This document shows positions 33,573-41,976 of a DNA stretch of 45,962 nt, piece after piece (positions within the stretch are counted from its first letter, which is position 1; each line of letters starts with the position of its first letter). The position numbers were made by a program, and so were the translations under genes. The stretch comes from Epilithonimonas tenax DSM 16811 (GTDB lineage Bacteria > Bacteroidota > Bacteroidia > Flavobacteriales > Weeksellaceae). The DNA is taken from the NCBI RefSeq assembly GCF_000428485.1, contig NZ_AUAA01000028.1, positions 1-45,962 on the forward strand, given 5' to 3'. The notes below the pieces were generated by a model. It did not search any database. It was not told the origin of the DNA and saw only the letters and a program-made list of their open reading frames with translations.

Positions 33573-33599
33573 TTGAATTGAAAACTTTAAACCTTTGAA
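33573..33599. repeat. Right inverted repeat of the four-helix cassette
   Basis: Complement of the 33145-33171 block. The TTG start codon of the next gene (33595) is inside it. Confidence 0.6.
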
Positions 33600-34455
33600 A
33601 ATACAGGACATTGTCAAAAAAGTAAAGCAGATAGAAATCCGAACTCGTAAGAAGACAGAAGCATCGCTTATGGGGCAATACCACAGTGCATTTAAAGGTC
33701 AGGGAATGGCGTTTTCTGAGGTTCGCCAATACCAGTTCGGCGATGATACCCGAAGAATGGATTGGAACAAAACTGCCCGTTTCCGCGAGCCATTCGTTAA
33801 AGTCATGGAAGAGGAACGGGAACTCACGATGATGCTCGTTGTGGACATATCAGCATCAATGGATTATGGCACAAAAACACAGCTGAAACGTGAATACGTG
33901 GCCGAGGTCTGTGCATCTCTGGGATTTTCCGCTGCCGGCAATAATGACAAAATAGGATTGATTCTTTATGCTGACAAGGTTCTCAAAGTAGTGCCACCTC
34001 AGAAAGGCAGAAAACACGTTTTGTCTATCATTAGCCATATTTTGTCAGCAGATTATGTGCCTGCAAAGTCTAATCTGGATGCGGCTTTCAATTATATGAT
34101 GAGCGTTTTCAAAAGGAAATCTCTGGTGTTTTTGTTTTCCGATTTCGAAGATGAATTTGACCACAAAATACTGAATGTGACAGCTAGAAAACATCAATTG
34201 CTGGGACTTCGTATTTTTGATGAAAAAGATATGGAAATACCGGATATCGGATATGCGCTTTTTCGGGATGCAGAAACAGGACAGCAAATCTGGGCCAATA
34301 CTTCCAGTGCCAGATGGCGTTATGATTACGCAGAACAGCAGAAGCAGAAAATGCGACAGACAAAAGAGGAATTTGAAAATTCTTCTGCCCATTTTCTGGA
34401 TATCAAAACATCAGATGATTACAGCAAGTTACTGTATCAACACTTTAAAAAATAG
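33595..34455 (+). CDS. DUF58 domain protein of the Bat operon
   Basis: 286 residues. DUF58 core: SEVRQYQFGDDTRRMDWNKT, EEERELTMMLVVDISASMDY (MIDAS-like D-x-S-x-S), then GLILYADKV and VFLFSDFED. Cytosolic partner of MoxR. The start codon is TTG at 33595, which lies in a repeat; the usual ATG seems to have been lost with the cassette insertion. Part of the operon with moxR upstream and batA/batB downstream. Confidence 0.9.
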   Translation: MKIQDIVKKVKQIEIRTRKKTEASLMGQYHSAFKGQGMAFSEVRQYQFGDDTRRMDWNKTARFREPFVKVMEEERELTMMLVVDISASMDYGTKTQLKREYVAEVCASLGFSAAGNNDKIGLILYADKVLKVVPPQKGRKHVLSIISHILSADYVPAKSNLDAAFNYMMSVFKRKSLVFLFSDFEDEFDHKILNVTARKHQLLGLRIFDEKDMEIPDIGYALFRDAETGQQIWANTSSARWRYDYAEQQKQKMRQTKEEFENSSAHFLDIKTSDDYSKLLYQHFKK

Positions 34456-34492
34456 ATTTTACAAGTTAGTTATTAGAAGTTAGACATTGCAA

Positions 34493-35404
34493 ATGCAAAG
34501 ATTCAGATTATATCAATTATATTTTTTCTTTTTTATCCTCATTTCATCTTTAGGATTTACACAAACCTTATCATCCAGTCTTGATAAGACCACTTTGGCA
34601 TTGGGCGAAGTGGCGGTTTTTAAAATTCAGATTCTGGATCTCCAAGCGAAGAATGTTCAGGCGGCTGCAAGAAATGAACTGCTGCCTTTTCATTTCGAAA
34701 TGGTGAATGACAGTATTGCGATCCAAAAAGATATTTATCTGAGATCAGTGAAATTTGCTATTTTTCAGGAAGGTAAATTTACGATCCCAGAAATCGAAAT
34801 CAAAGTCGGTGACAAGATACTGAAAACCATCCCCTACGAGATAGAAGTCATTAATACCGCGCAAAAGGGCGACCAGATCAATGACATTATGAAGAACAAG
34901 GAAGTGAAGCTGGATGTCAAGGACTATTGGGAAATGTATAAATTCTACGTTCTGCTTGCCTTACTAATTATGGCAATCATCCTATTGATCATCGGAATTG
35001 TGAAGTACGGCAGAAAGCGCAAAAGCAGTCCGGTGGCGACGACCAATCAGACTCTGAAAGATCTTGAGAAACTGAAAAAGAAAAATTACATAGAAAATAA
35101 GGATTTCCGAGCGTTCTATGTAGAGTTAATAGAGATTTCCCGGGCTTTTATTACCAAACAATATCAGATTCCAGCAGATGTTTTGCTGACGGACGATCTC
35201 ATCACGTACATGAAAACGACCAACGCTATTTCTCAGGAAAATGAAAAAATTGTGGAAGATATTTTCCTGCGTGGCGATCTTGTGAAGTTTGCCAAGACGA
35301 TCCCAAATCAGGAATTGATGTCAAAAGATTTTGCGGCAATACGGGATTTTGTAAAGCGTTCTACAAAAGATATAGAAGCTGAGAATGTGAGAACAGTGCA
35401 ATAG
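34493..35404 (+). CDS. BatD-like membrane protein
   Basis: 303 residues from ATG at 34493 (a TTG at 34487 is also in frame). Signal peptide MQRFRLYQLYFFFFILISSL ending at about 26, a beta domain (residues 27-130), one TM helix (FYVLLALLIMAIILLIIGIV, about 153-172), then a cytosolic helical domain (ENKDFRAFYVELIEISRAFI). This is the usual protein between DUF58 and BatA in flavobacterial Bat operons. It likely anchors the complex in the inner membrane. Upstream, 34463-34490 has TTAG-type short repeats. Confidence 0.82.
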   Translation: MQRFRLYQLYFFFFILISSLGFTQTLSSSLDKTTLALGEVAVFKIQILDLQAKNVQAAARNELLPFHFEMVNDSIAIQKDIYLRSVKFAIFQEGKFTIPEIEIKVGDKILKTIPYEIEVINTAQKGDQINDIMKNKEVKLDVKDYWEMYKFYVLLALLIMAIILLIIGIVKYGRKRKSSPVATTNQTLKDLEKLKKKNYIENKDFRAFYVELIEISRAFITKQYQIPADVLLTDDLITYMKTTNAISQENEKIVEDIFLRGDLVKFAKTIPNQELMSKDFAAIRDFVKRSTKDIEAENVRTVQ

Positions 35405-35438
35405 AAATTATTTATCAATCATCATTTATCATTAACAC

Positions 35439-36428
35439 GTGAGTTTCGAATTTTACAGTCCCTGGTTTTTATTGCTTTTTATTTTGTTCATTCCATTATT
35501 CATATTGGATGGCGGCAAAAAAAAGAGCAGGGGAATTGCTGTGCCTTCCGTAAAAAATATGAGGCCAAGTGGGAACATTTCCATGGTGATGACTTTTCTG
35601 AAACTGTCGAAATATTTGATCCTCACAGCATTAATTATCGCTCTGGCAAGACCAAGAACTTACACTGTTTCTCAGGATCGGGATGAATCCAAAGGCATAG
35701 ATATTATGCTGTCCGTAGATGTGTCGCTCAGTATGTTGGCAAAAGATCTGGATCCGGACAGGCTGGAGGCTTTGAAAAAAATCGCTGTCGATTTCGTTAA
35801 TAAAAGGGCAAATGACAGAATTGGATTGGTGGCCTATTCCGGAGAAGCATACACAAAAGTACCTTTGACGACGGATCATCAGGTGGTTGTGGATGAGCTG
35901 AACCAGTTAAACCCTTTGGAACTGCAACCCGGAACTGCCATTGGAGAAGGATTGTCTGTTGCAGTCAATCACCTCAAAAACAGCAAAGCGAAAAGCAAAA
36001 TTATCATTCTGATGACAGATGGTGTGAATACGATTATCAACGCAATGCCGCCACAGATTGCCGCAGAGTTGGCGAAAAATAACGGCATCAAAGTTTATAC
36101 AGTCGGCATTGGAAGCAATGGATTTGCAGCTTTCCCAACAGGAACCAATATCTTCGGAGATATTGTTTTCACAGAACAAAAAACGGAGATTGATGAAAAT
36201 ACATTGACGGACATTTCACAACTCACAGGCGGGAAATATTTCCGGGCAACAGACAACAGCAGCCTTCAAACCGTATATGAAGAGATCAACCAGTTGGAAA
36301 GATCAGATGTGAAAACTTCAAAACTTTATAATTATGAAGAATATTTCCGTATTTTTCTTTGGGTCGCTCTGGGATTGTTGGTATTGGATGCATTATTGCG
36401 TTGGGTATTTTTTAAAATTTTGAATTAA
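35439..36428 (+). CDS. batA: BatA, VWA-domain inner-membrane protein
   Basis: 329 residues, start GTG at 35439, 7 nt after a CATCATTTATCA box. TM helix 1 (WFLLLFILFIPLFIL), TM helix 2 (YLILTALIIALARP), VWA domain with MIDAS DVSLS (near residue 92), LTTDH and LMTDGVN, then a C-terminal TM helix (FLWVALGLLVLDALL). BatA/B/C/D/E were named for aerotolerance in Bacteroides; the exact role is unsettled. Pairs with batB 10 nt downstream. Confidence 0.9.
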   Translation: MSFEFYSPWFLLLFILFIPLFILDGGKKKSRGIAVPSVKNMRPSGNISMVMTFLKLSKYLILTALIIALARPRTYTVSQDRDESKGIDIMLSVDVSLSMLAKDLDPDRLEALKKIAVDFVNKRANDRIGLVAYSGEAYTKVPLTTDHQVVVDELNQLNPLELQPGTAIGEGLSVAVNHLKNSKAKSKIIILMTDGVNTIINAMPPQIAAELAKNNGIKVYTVGIGSNGFAAFPTGTNIFGDIVFTEQKTEIDENTLTDISQLTGGKYFRATDNSSLQTVYEEINQLERSDVKTSKLYNYEEYFRIFLWVALGLLVLDALLRWVFFKILN

Positions 36429-36438
36429 GTAGATTAAT

Positions 36439-37452
36439 ATGCTGATGAATTGGTCTTTAGGAAATTACTGGTATCTGTTATTACTCTTGTTGCTGCCTGT
36501 CATCGGTTACTTCATTATTCACTATGTCCGGTGGAAAAGCAAGAGAAGGAATATTTTTGCAGAAGACAGATTTCAGGACGTTTTGTTTGAAAAAACCTCC
36601 TGGTTTGCCAAGATTTTTCCCATTCTTTACCTTTTTGGATTTCTGTTTTTAATCTTTGCTATTATTGACCTTTTGGGCGGAAAAGAGGAGATCAGCGTGA
36701 CACAGAATGTGAGCAATACGATTTTCGTTCTGGATGTTTCCAACTCTATGAATGCCCAGGATATCCAGCCAAGCCGATTAGATGAAGCCAAGAATATCAT
36801 CATCAACTCGCTTCAGAAAATGACCAATGATAGAGTAGGGATCGTTGTTTTTGCAGGCGATGCTTATTCCGTAATGCCCTTGTCCACTGATTATTCTGCC
36901 GCAGAAACCTATCTTTCCGGAATAGAAACCAGTGTCATCCAAAACCAGGGAACAGATTTTCTGAAAGCCATAGAAGTAGCCTCTCAGAAATTCAAAAATA
37001 TCAATAAAGGTGCTAAGAATGTGGTACTGATCAGCGATGGCGAAGACAATGAAGGCCACGAGGAAGAAGCCATAGATCTGGCAAAACAACAAGGCATCAA
37101 AGTCACAACAATAGGTGTAGGAACAGAAGAAGGCGCACCAATTCCCGAGTATTACTACGGACAGTTGATGGGTTACAAGTCTGATATGTACGGTGAAACA
37201 GTTGTTTCCAAATTGCAGACCAAAGCACTCACCAACATTGCCTCATCTACCGGCGGAAATTATTTCAGTGGCAACAATCTGGAAGAAGCTATTAATCAGC
37301 TGATAGCAAACCTTGAAAAATCCACCGCTTCTAGTTCTACGACGATTAGCTCGCAATCTTCCATCCATTACTATCAGTACTTTCTGGCGGTGTCTGTACT
37401 TTTATTTTTCCTGATCTATCTTTTCAACCCAAAGAAGGATTTTAATTTATAG
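36439..37452 (+). CDS. batB: BatB, VWA-domain inner-membrane protein
   Basis: 337 residues; ATG at 36439 or 36445. Two N-terminal TM helices (NYWYLLLLLLLPVIGYFIIH; IFPILYLFGFLFLIFAI), VWA domain with MIDAS DVSNS (near residue 100), LSTDYSAAETYL and ISDGEDNEGH, and a C-terminal TM helix (YFLAVSVLLFFLIYLF). The batC (TPR), batD and batE genes that usually follow are absent here. Confidence 0.9.
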   Translation: MLMNWSLGNYWYLLLLLLLPVIGYFIIHYVRWKSKRRNIFAEDRFQDVLFEKTSWFAKIFPILYLFGFLFLIFAIIDLLGGKEEISVTQNVSNTIFVLDVSNSMNAQDIQPSRLDEAKNIIINSLQKMTNDRVGIVVFAGDAYSVMPLSTDYSAAETYLSGIETSVIQNQGTDFLKAIEVASQKFKNINKGAKNVVLISDGEDNEGHEEEAIDLAKQQGIKVTTIGVGTEEGAPIPEYYYGQLMGYKSDMYGETVVSKLQTKALTNIASSTGGNYFSGNNLEEAINQLIANLEKSTASSSTTISSQSSIHYYQYFLAVSVLLFFLIYLFNPKKDFNL

Positions 37453-37461
37453 AACCATTAT

Positions 37462-37534
37462 GGCAGCTTTTCCGGCCTCCGTTCACAATTTGTTACTCTG
37501 AGGCTCTCGAAGAGTCCACTCAGGTCGGGCTGCA
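37462..37534 (+). repeat. Interspersed palindromic repeat, copy 4 (short form)
   Basis: GGCAGCTTTTCCGGCCTCCG on the left and GTCCACTCAGGTCGGGCTGC on the right, with a short inner stem (ACTCT / AGAGT). Outer arms GCAGC and GCTGC. Begins 9 nt after the batB stop codon. Confidence 0.8.
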
Positions 37535-37557
37535 GCTTCGCCAAGCAGACGTTTGGT

Positions 37558-37673
37558 ATTTTATGTCAACCAAAGTCCCAAGAGGACGATTTATACCAAG
37601 CATAGGAATTCATTCCTATGAATCAATAATTAAAAACAGCTGCAAAATTTGCCAAATCAGCGCGACATAAAAT
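37558..37673. repeat. Nested inverted repeats between batB and the HsdR_N-like gene
   Basis: ATTTTATGTC at 37558-37567 and GACATAAAAT at 37664-37673 are complementary over 10 bp. Inside, CATAGGAAT and ATTCCTATG (37601-37620) form a perfect hairpin. The right arm touches the stop codon of the minus-strand gene. Confidence 0.5.
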
Positions 37674-38108
37674 TCAAACTTTACCGTCCAAAAAGTGGTA
37701 TTTCCCATCTTTATAATCAGCGAAAATATGATGCAGGCCATTGCTGATGATGATCTGCTCTGCACCAATCAGGCTGTTGTATCTGGCGATCTGCTCAAAA
37801 TGGATTTCCTTCAAAGCGATACCAGGCGCTTTGCATTCGATCAGGATTTTTGCTTTCGTTTTTTCGGTCACCAGTAGATCTATTCGCTTGGTCGTGCCAT
37901 TCAGTTCCAGTTTTTGTTCAAGGATCAGTGATGACAGATTTTTCTTCTTTACAAACCTGTAATAGTGCAGCCAATGCTGTCGTACCCACTCTTCTGGCGT
38001 CAGCACAAGCCAGATTTTCCTTACCAGATCATAGATAAAAAATGTATCTTTGTCTTGTTTGATTTGTAGATCAAAGTCATTTTTAAAATTAAGTTTCGGA
38101 ACCTGCAT
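37674..38108 (-). CDS. HsdR_N-like (PD-(D/E)XK) protein
   Basis: 144 residues. Resembles the N-terminal domain of type I restriction HsdR subunits: RKIWLVLTPEEWVRQHWLHY, then the putative nuclease core with D in TKRIDLLVTE and ECK in ILIECKAPG, then EQIARYN. No helicase part and no HsdM or HsdS nearby, so it is not a restriction system. Widespread in Bacteroidota as a single gene. Divergent from holA with 8 nt between starts, sharing a promoter region. Confidence 0.82.
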   Translation of the reverse strand: MQVPKLNFKNDFDLQIKQDKDTFFIYDLVRKIWLVLTPEEWVRQHWLHYYRFVKKKNLSSLILEQKLELNGTTKRIDLLVTEKTKAKILIECKAPGIALKEIHFEQIARYNSLIGAEQIIISNGLHHIFADYKDGKYHFLDGKV

Positions 38109-38116
38109 ACGATAAG

Positions 38117-39151
38117 ATGAAAGAAATAGATATTATCCTCAAAAATATTAAAAATAAAGAACTCTTACCGGTTTATTTTTTTCAGGGCGACGAGTCTTTT
38201 TATATTGATCTGGCGGTCAAGCATTTTGAGCAGGACGTCTTGGAAGAGGATGAAAAGGCTTTCAACCAAACTGTTGCTTACGGACGAGACACCAATTATC
38301 TGGAAATTCTCTCATTAGCAAGGCAATACCCAATGATGGGCGACAAGCAGCTCATCATCGTAAAAGAAGCGCAGGATATGAAACTGAACGATGACGAGTC
38401 CAAAGCACTGGACGCCTATCTTCAGAATCCGATACCTTCTACGATTCTGGTCATCGCACATAAAAATAAACTCGACGCCAGAAAGAAAATCACCAAAACA
38501 CTTTCCAAATCCGGAATGCTTTTCTCCAGCGAAAAGATGAAAGATTATCAACTTCCCGCTTGGATCCAAGGCGAAATGACTGTGATGGGAATCAAATCTG
38601 CACCCAATATCAGCCACCTGTTGGCAGAATATCTCGGAAATGACCTTTCCAGAATCGCCAATGAGCTCAACAAGCTGAAGATTATCTTGAAGGACGGCGC
38701 CCTTCTGGACGGGAAAATCATCGAAGAGCATATCGGGATCAGTAAAGATTTCAACATCTTCGAACTTCAAAAAGCATTAGCGACCAAAGATCAGGCAAAG
38801 GCTTTCAGCATTGCTTATTACATGGGAAAGAACAAAAAATCGAATCCCGTACAGATGGCTTTCGGAGCGTTGTACAATTTTTTTTCGAACATCATCATAT
38901 ACCATACATTATCCGGTCAATCACCGCAAACTATGGCTTCCACGATGGGTGTCAATCCTTATGCAATCAAAGATTATACAGAAGCCGCAAGGTTTTATCC
39001 TTTGAAACATGCGACTCGTGTCATTTCCATTCTTCGCGAAATGGATCTGAAATCCAAAGGCGTTGGCGTAAGACAAATGGAAGATGAAGAGATCTACAAA
39101 GAGCTGGTTTACAAAATCATAAAAGTGGACGAACTGAAAGTGAAGGTTTAA
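38117..39151 (+). CDS. holA: DNA polymerase III subunit delta
   Basis: 344 residues, the clamp-loader wrench that opens the beta sliding clamp. Typical text: LLPVYFFQGDESFYIDLAVK, the clamp-binding AAA-like region with LSLARQYPMMGDKQLIIVKE, IPSTILVIAHKNKLDARKK, and EEHIGISKDFNIFELQKALA. The C-terminal collar helices are complete. Divergent from the HsdR_N-like gene. Confidence 0.93.
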   Translation: MKEIDIILKNIKNKELLPVYFFQGDESFYIDLAVKHFEQDVLEEDEKAFNQTVAYGRDTNYLEILSLARQYPMMGDKQLIIVKEAQDMKLNDDESKALDAYLQNPIPSTILVIAHKNKLDARKKITKTLSKSGMLFSSEKMKDYQLPAWIQGEMTVMGIKSAPNISHLLAEYLGNDLSRIANELNKLKIILKDGALLDGKIIEEHIGISKDFNIFELQKALATKDQAKAFSIAYYMGKNKKSNPVQMAFGALYNFFSNIIIYHTLSGQSPQTMASTMGVNPYAIKDYTEAARFYPLKHATRVISILREMDLKSKGVGVRQMEDEEIYKELVYKIIKVDELKVKV

Positions 39152-39221
39152 GATGATTATTTGCCAGTCCCATCATTCCCATTGATAGTTTAGATAGGTT
39201 TTCAATAATTAATTCCCGAAA

Positions 39222-39257
39222 TTTGTACCCGCATTTTCACATAAAGATTTATATTTG
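39222..39257 (+). promoter_or_regulatory. Possible trxB promoter
   Basis: TTTG at 39222-39225 and TATATTTG at 39250-39257; the 24-nt spacer is longer than the usual 19. The leader would be about 65 nt. Confidence 0.4.
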
Positions 39258-39327
39258 GAAACTTATAAATTGGAACGTAAATCGATTATCAATTAGCCTT
39301 AAAGAATAAAATAATTTAATTACAAAA

Positions 39328-40296
39328 ATGGAAAACAATATTTTAGATTGTGTCATCGTAGGTTCTGGCCCAGCTGGTTTTACAGCGGCGATCTACGCTG
39401 CCAGAGCAAGTCTGAAACCAGAATTATTTACAGGACTGGAGCCCGGTGGACAGTTAACCACCACGACGGAAGTAGAGAATTTCCCAGGTTACCCAGACGG
39501 GATCACTGGCCCAGAAATGATGTTGCAGTTACAAAAACAAGCCGAACGTTTCGAAACCAAAGTGCATTACGAAATGATCTCAAAAGTGGAGTTTTCCAAA
39601 GTACGTGGCGGCATTCACAAACTAAGTACGGGTTCTCGTGATATCTTTGCAAAAAGTGTGATCATCTCTACTGGTGCAGCTGCAAAATATCTTGGATTGG
39701 CAGATGAGAAAAAATATTCTGGTGGTGGCGTTTCTGCCTGTGCCACCTGCGACGGATTCTTCTACAGAGGTAAAGATGTGATCGTCGTTGGCGCTGGTGA
39801 TACAGCGGCAGAAGAAGCAACTTATCTTGCAAACATCTGTAACAAAGTGACGTTATTGGTAAGGAAAGACCACTTCCGTGCTTCCAAAGTCATGGTAGAC
39901 AGGGTTTTGAATGCACCAAATATTGAGGTGAAATATAACCACGAACTCATCGGCATCGAAGGTGAAAACGCCTTGGTAGAGAGAGCGAAAGTCGTAAACA
40001 ATCTGACTGACGAAGTTTCTACAATAGACGTTCACGGGATCTTCATCGCCATTGGTCACAAACCAAACACCGGCATCTTCAAAGGTCAAATAGACCTTGA
40101 TGAAAACGAATACATCATCACAGAAGGCAAATCCGCAAGAACCAATCTTCCTGGTGTTTTTGCAGCAGGCGATGTTCAGGATCACCATTACAGACAGGCT
40201 ATTACGGCTGCAGGAAGCGGTTGTATGGCGGCAATGGATGCTGAAAAATATCTGGGCGAATTAGCCGGAGAAAACCACACTTGGGTAGAGCAATAA
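39328..40296 (+). CDS. trxB: Thioredoxin-disulfide reductase
   Basis: 322 residues. FAD motif GSGPAG (12-17), redox pair C138-A-T-C141 in ACATCDG, NADPH motif GAGDTAAEEATYL, and C-terminal FAD motif FAAGDVQDHHYRQAITAAGS. Low-molecular-weight TrxR that reduces thioredoxin with NADPH. Own promoter and terminator. Confidence 0.96.
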   Translation: MENNILDCVIVGSGPAGFTAAIYAARASLKPELFTGLEPGGQLTTTTEVENFPGYPDGITGPEMMLQLQKQAERFETKVHYEMISKVEFSKVRGGIHKLSTGSRDIFAKSVIISTGAAAKYLGLADEKKYSGGGVSACATCDGFFYRGKDVIVVGAGDTAAEEATYLANICNKVTLLVRKDHFRASKVMVDRVLNAPNIEVKYNHELIGIEGENALVERAKVVNNLTDEVSTIDVHGIFIAIGHKPNTGIFKGQIDLDENEYIITEGKSARTNLPGVFAAGDVQDHHYRQAITAAGSGCMAAMDAEKYLGELAGENHTWVEQ

Positions 40297-40318
40297 GCTT
40301 TCAAATACCATAAAATCA

Positions 40319-40347
40319 AAATACCCCGAAAAATTTTCGGGGTATTT
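40319..40347 (+). terminator. Terminator between trxB and DUF1275 gene
   Basis: AAATACCCCGAA and TTCGGGGTATTT form a 12-bp stem with a 5-nt loop. Lies between convergent genes and can act for both. Confidence 0.85.
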
Positions 40348-40371
40348 CTGTAAAAAAGAACTCATAAAAAA

Positions 40372-41253
40372 CTAAATATATGAAGTGTGTTTTTTAAATT
40401 TTTGATCCTCGCTGAAAGCAAGTTGGGTATTTTGTCTAATGGATGGACTCGTGGTTCTGTTCTCATCCTTATGATGGATTTTATAATACAGGTATGCGAT
40501 AAGCGTTGGCTTGTGAAAGATCTTGTAATACCTGTACTCTGTGTGGAAATGACGCAGATTAATCTTGTAAAAATCATAGCCAATCACCACAACCAGACAG
40601 ATGCTGATCAAATAAAACACACGGAATTCCAAGCTGTAATACGTCAATCCAGAGAAGATTGCCCCCAACACATAAGCTGCCATAATACTCAGCAGCAACT
40701 TAGCTCTGGAGATCAATTCAGGATTCTTCCGGAATTTTTTATGCGTCAACATAGAGGCCAATATTCCCAAGTCTGTAGTCGTTCCTGTAAGGTGCGTGGT
40801 CTTTACCGAGAAGTTCGAGATACTTGCCGTCAATCCATTTTGAAGACCTGTCGCAAACAGCATCAGTGCTACCAAGGCTTCCGTTTCCTGCAAGGTTTTC
40901 TCATAAAAGAACTGCCCGTAGATGCCTACTGCCAAAAGACAAAGGATCTCTAGGAAAATTGGTAATGAGTGGGCAAAATATTTGCTTTCCTTGTCTAGAT
41001 TAATGACGCTCATATTGGCTACAAATCCGCCGAAGAAAAACAGGAAGATCCAGCCTCCGACTACCGACACCTGAGTCCAGTTGCCCTGGCTGATTTCCGC
41101 CGCCAGGATCGCGTAGTGGCCTGTGACGTTGGACGTGAAGGAGAGGAATATCAACAGGGATGCAATATTAATAGTGCCTGCCGTAAAAGCAGTCAGCGTC
41201 CCCAGTCTGATGTTGTCTCCCAATGTCCTGCTGTTACTATAATTTCTTAACAT
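40372..41253 (-). CDS. DUF1275 (YoaK-like) membrane protein
   Basis: 293 residues with six TM helices. Family features: LTAFTAGTINIASLLIFLSF, FTSNVTGHYAILA, GLQNGLTASISNFSVKTTHL and TGTTTDLGILAS. The C-terminal 70 residues are a basic, His/Tyr-rich cytosolic tail, longer than usual. Function unknown. The Usp-like gene upstream may be in the same unit. Confidence 0.85.
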   Translation of the reverse strand: MLRNYSNSRTLGDNIRLGTLTAFTAGTINIASLLIFLSFTSNVTGHYAILAAEISQGNWTQVSVVGGWIFLFFFGGFVANMSVINLDKESKYFAHSLPIFLEILCLLAVGIYGQFFYEKTLQETEALVALMLFATGLQNGLTASISNFSVKTTHLTGTTTDLGILASMLTHKKFRKNPELISRAKLLLSIMAAYVLGAIFSGLTYYSLEFRVFYLISICLVVVIGYDFYKINLRHFHTEYRYYKIFHKPTLIAYLYYKIHHKDENRTTSPSIRQNTQLAFSEDQKFKKHTSYI

Positions 41254-41301
41254 TTACTCTACTTTTAATCATTCAACTTTAGCTTGTTCACCAGTGGTTT
41301 T

Positions 41302-41793
41302 CTACAAGAAAACTTCTGCCAGTCTTCCTTTTTCAGGCATCAGCTCTGTCGTTTTGGTCACCACTTCCTGTGCCTCCACGTGCCTGTTTTTCTTGAGGTA
41401 ATTCTTGACATCGAACTGGCTTTTGCTCAGATTTCTACTTTTCGAAGAAGCGTAGTAGGCTTCATCTGCCTGCGCAACTTCTATGTAATGGTTGAACGCT
41501 CTTTGGAAGCTTCCCGTGAAGAGGTCGCAAGTGATTTTGTTGATCAGCTTCGGGTACTTGTTATGGATAATGCTGTACGCATCACAAAATTCCTGAGGTC
41601 TTATCTTATTCAGGACAGCACCTTTGGTGGTGAAGAGCAGATCTCTGATAGAATCGCCGGTATCATAACCTGCAACGAAAAGAATATTGTATTGGTTCTC
41701 ATCCTTTTGCTCGTATTTCTTTTTCAATACTTTCTTCAGGATGTCCAAAGATTCCAGTGAAAAGTCTGTGGCTATTAAAATGGTTTTGGTCAT
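41302..41793 (-). CDS. Usp-like (adenine nucleotide alpha hydrolase fold) protein
   Basis: 163 residues. The start TKTILIATDFSLESLDILKK is the classic universal-stress opening (ILIATDFS), but the C-terminal G-x2-G-x9-G(S/T) ATP loop is not evident, so it may not bind ATP. The end (NYLKKNRHVEAQEVV) is basic. Function unknown; placed before the DUF1275 gene. Confidence 0.55.
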   Translation of the reverse strand: MTKTILIATDFSLESLDILKKVLKKKYEQKDENQYNILFVAGYDTGDSIRDLLFTTKGAVLNKIRPQEFCDAYSIIHNKYPKLINKITCDLFTGSFQRAFNHYIEVAQADEAYYASSKSRNLSKSQFDVKNYLKKNRHVEAQEVVTKTTELMPEKGRLAEVFL

Positions 41794-41834
41794 AACTTTA
41801 TCTTTTTTTTGTGGGTGTCATTTTTTGATATGAC

Positions 41835-41842
41835 AAAAGTAG
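41835..41842 (-). promoter_or_regulatory. -7 box (TACTTTTG) of the Usp-like gene
   Basis: TACTTTTG on the minus strand fits TAnnTTTG, 42 nt before the ATG. No -33 element at the usual distance. Confidence 0.4.
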
Positions 41843-41976
41843 ACCCACCAAATTAGAAAGACTTTGGAACCAAATTAAAATGTAATGAGAGGGATTAAAA
41901 TGAGATTAGAATTTCATTTTAGAGAACATAATAACAATGATGTCATCCTCACGTTCTCGAATGATTTTTAGAATTT

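Noticed and set aside
37674-38108. A type I restriction system
   Set aside because: Only the HsdR N-terminal domain exists; no helicase, HsdM or HsdS genes in the window.
40387-40953. A 188-residue ORF opposite the DUF1275 gene
   Set aside because: Composition (Cys/Gln/Arg-rich) is that of an antisense shadow; the DUF1275 frame is clear.
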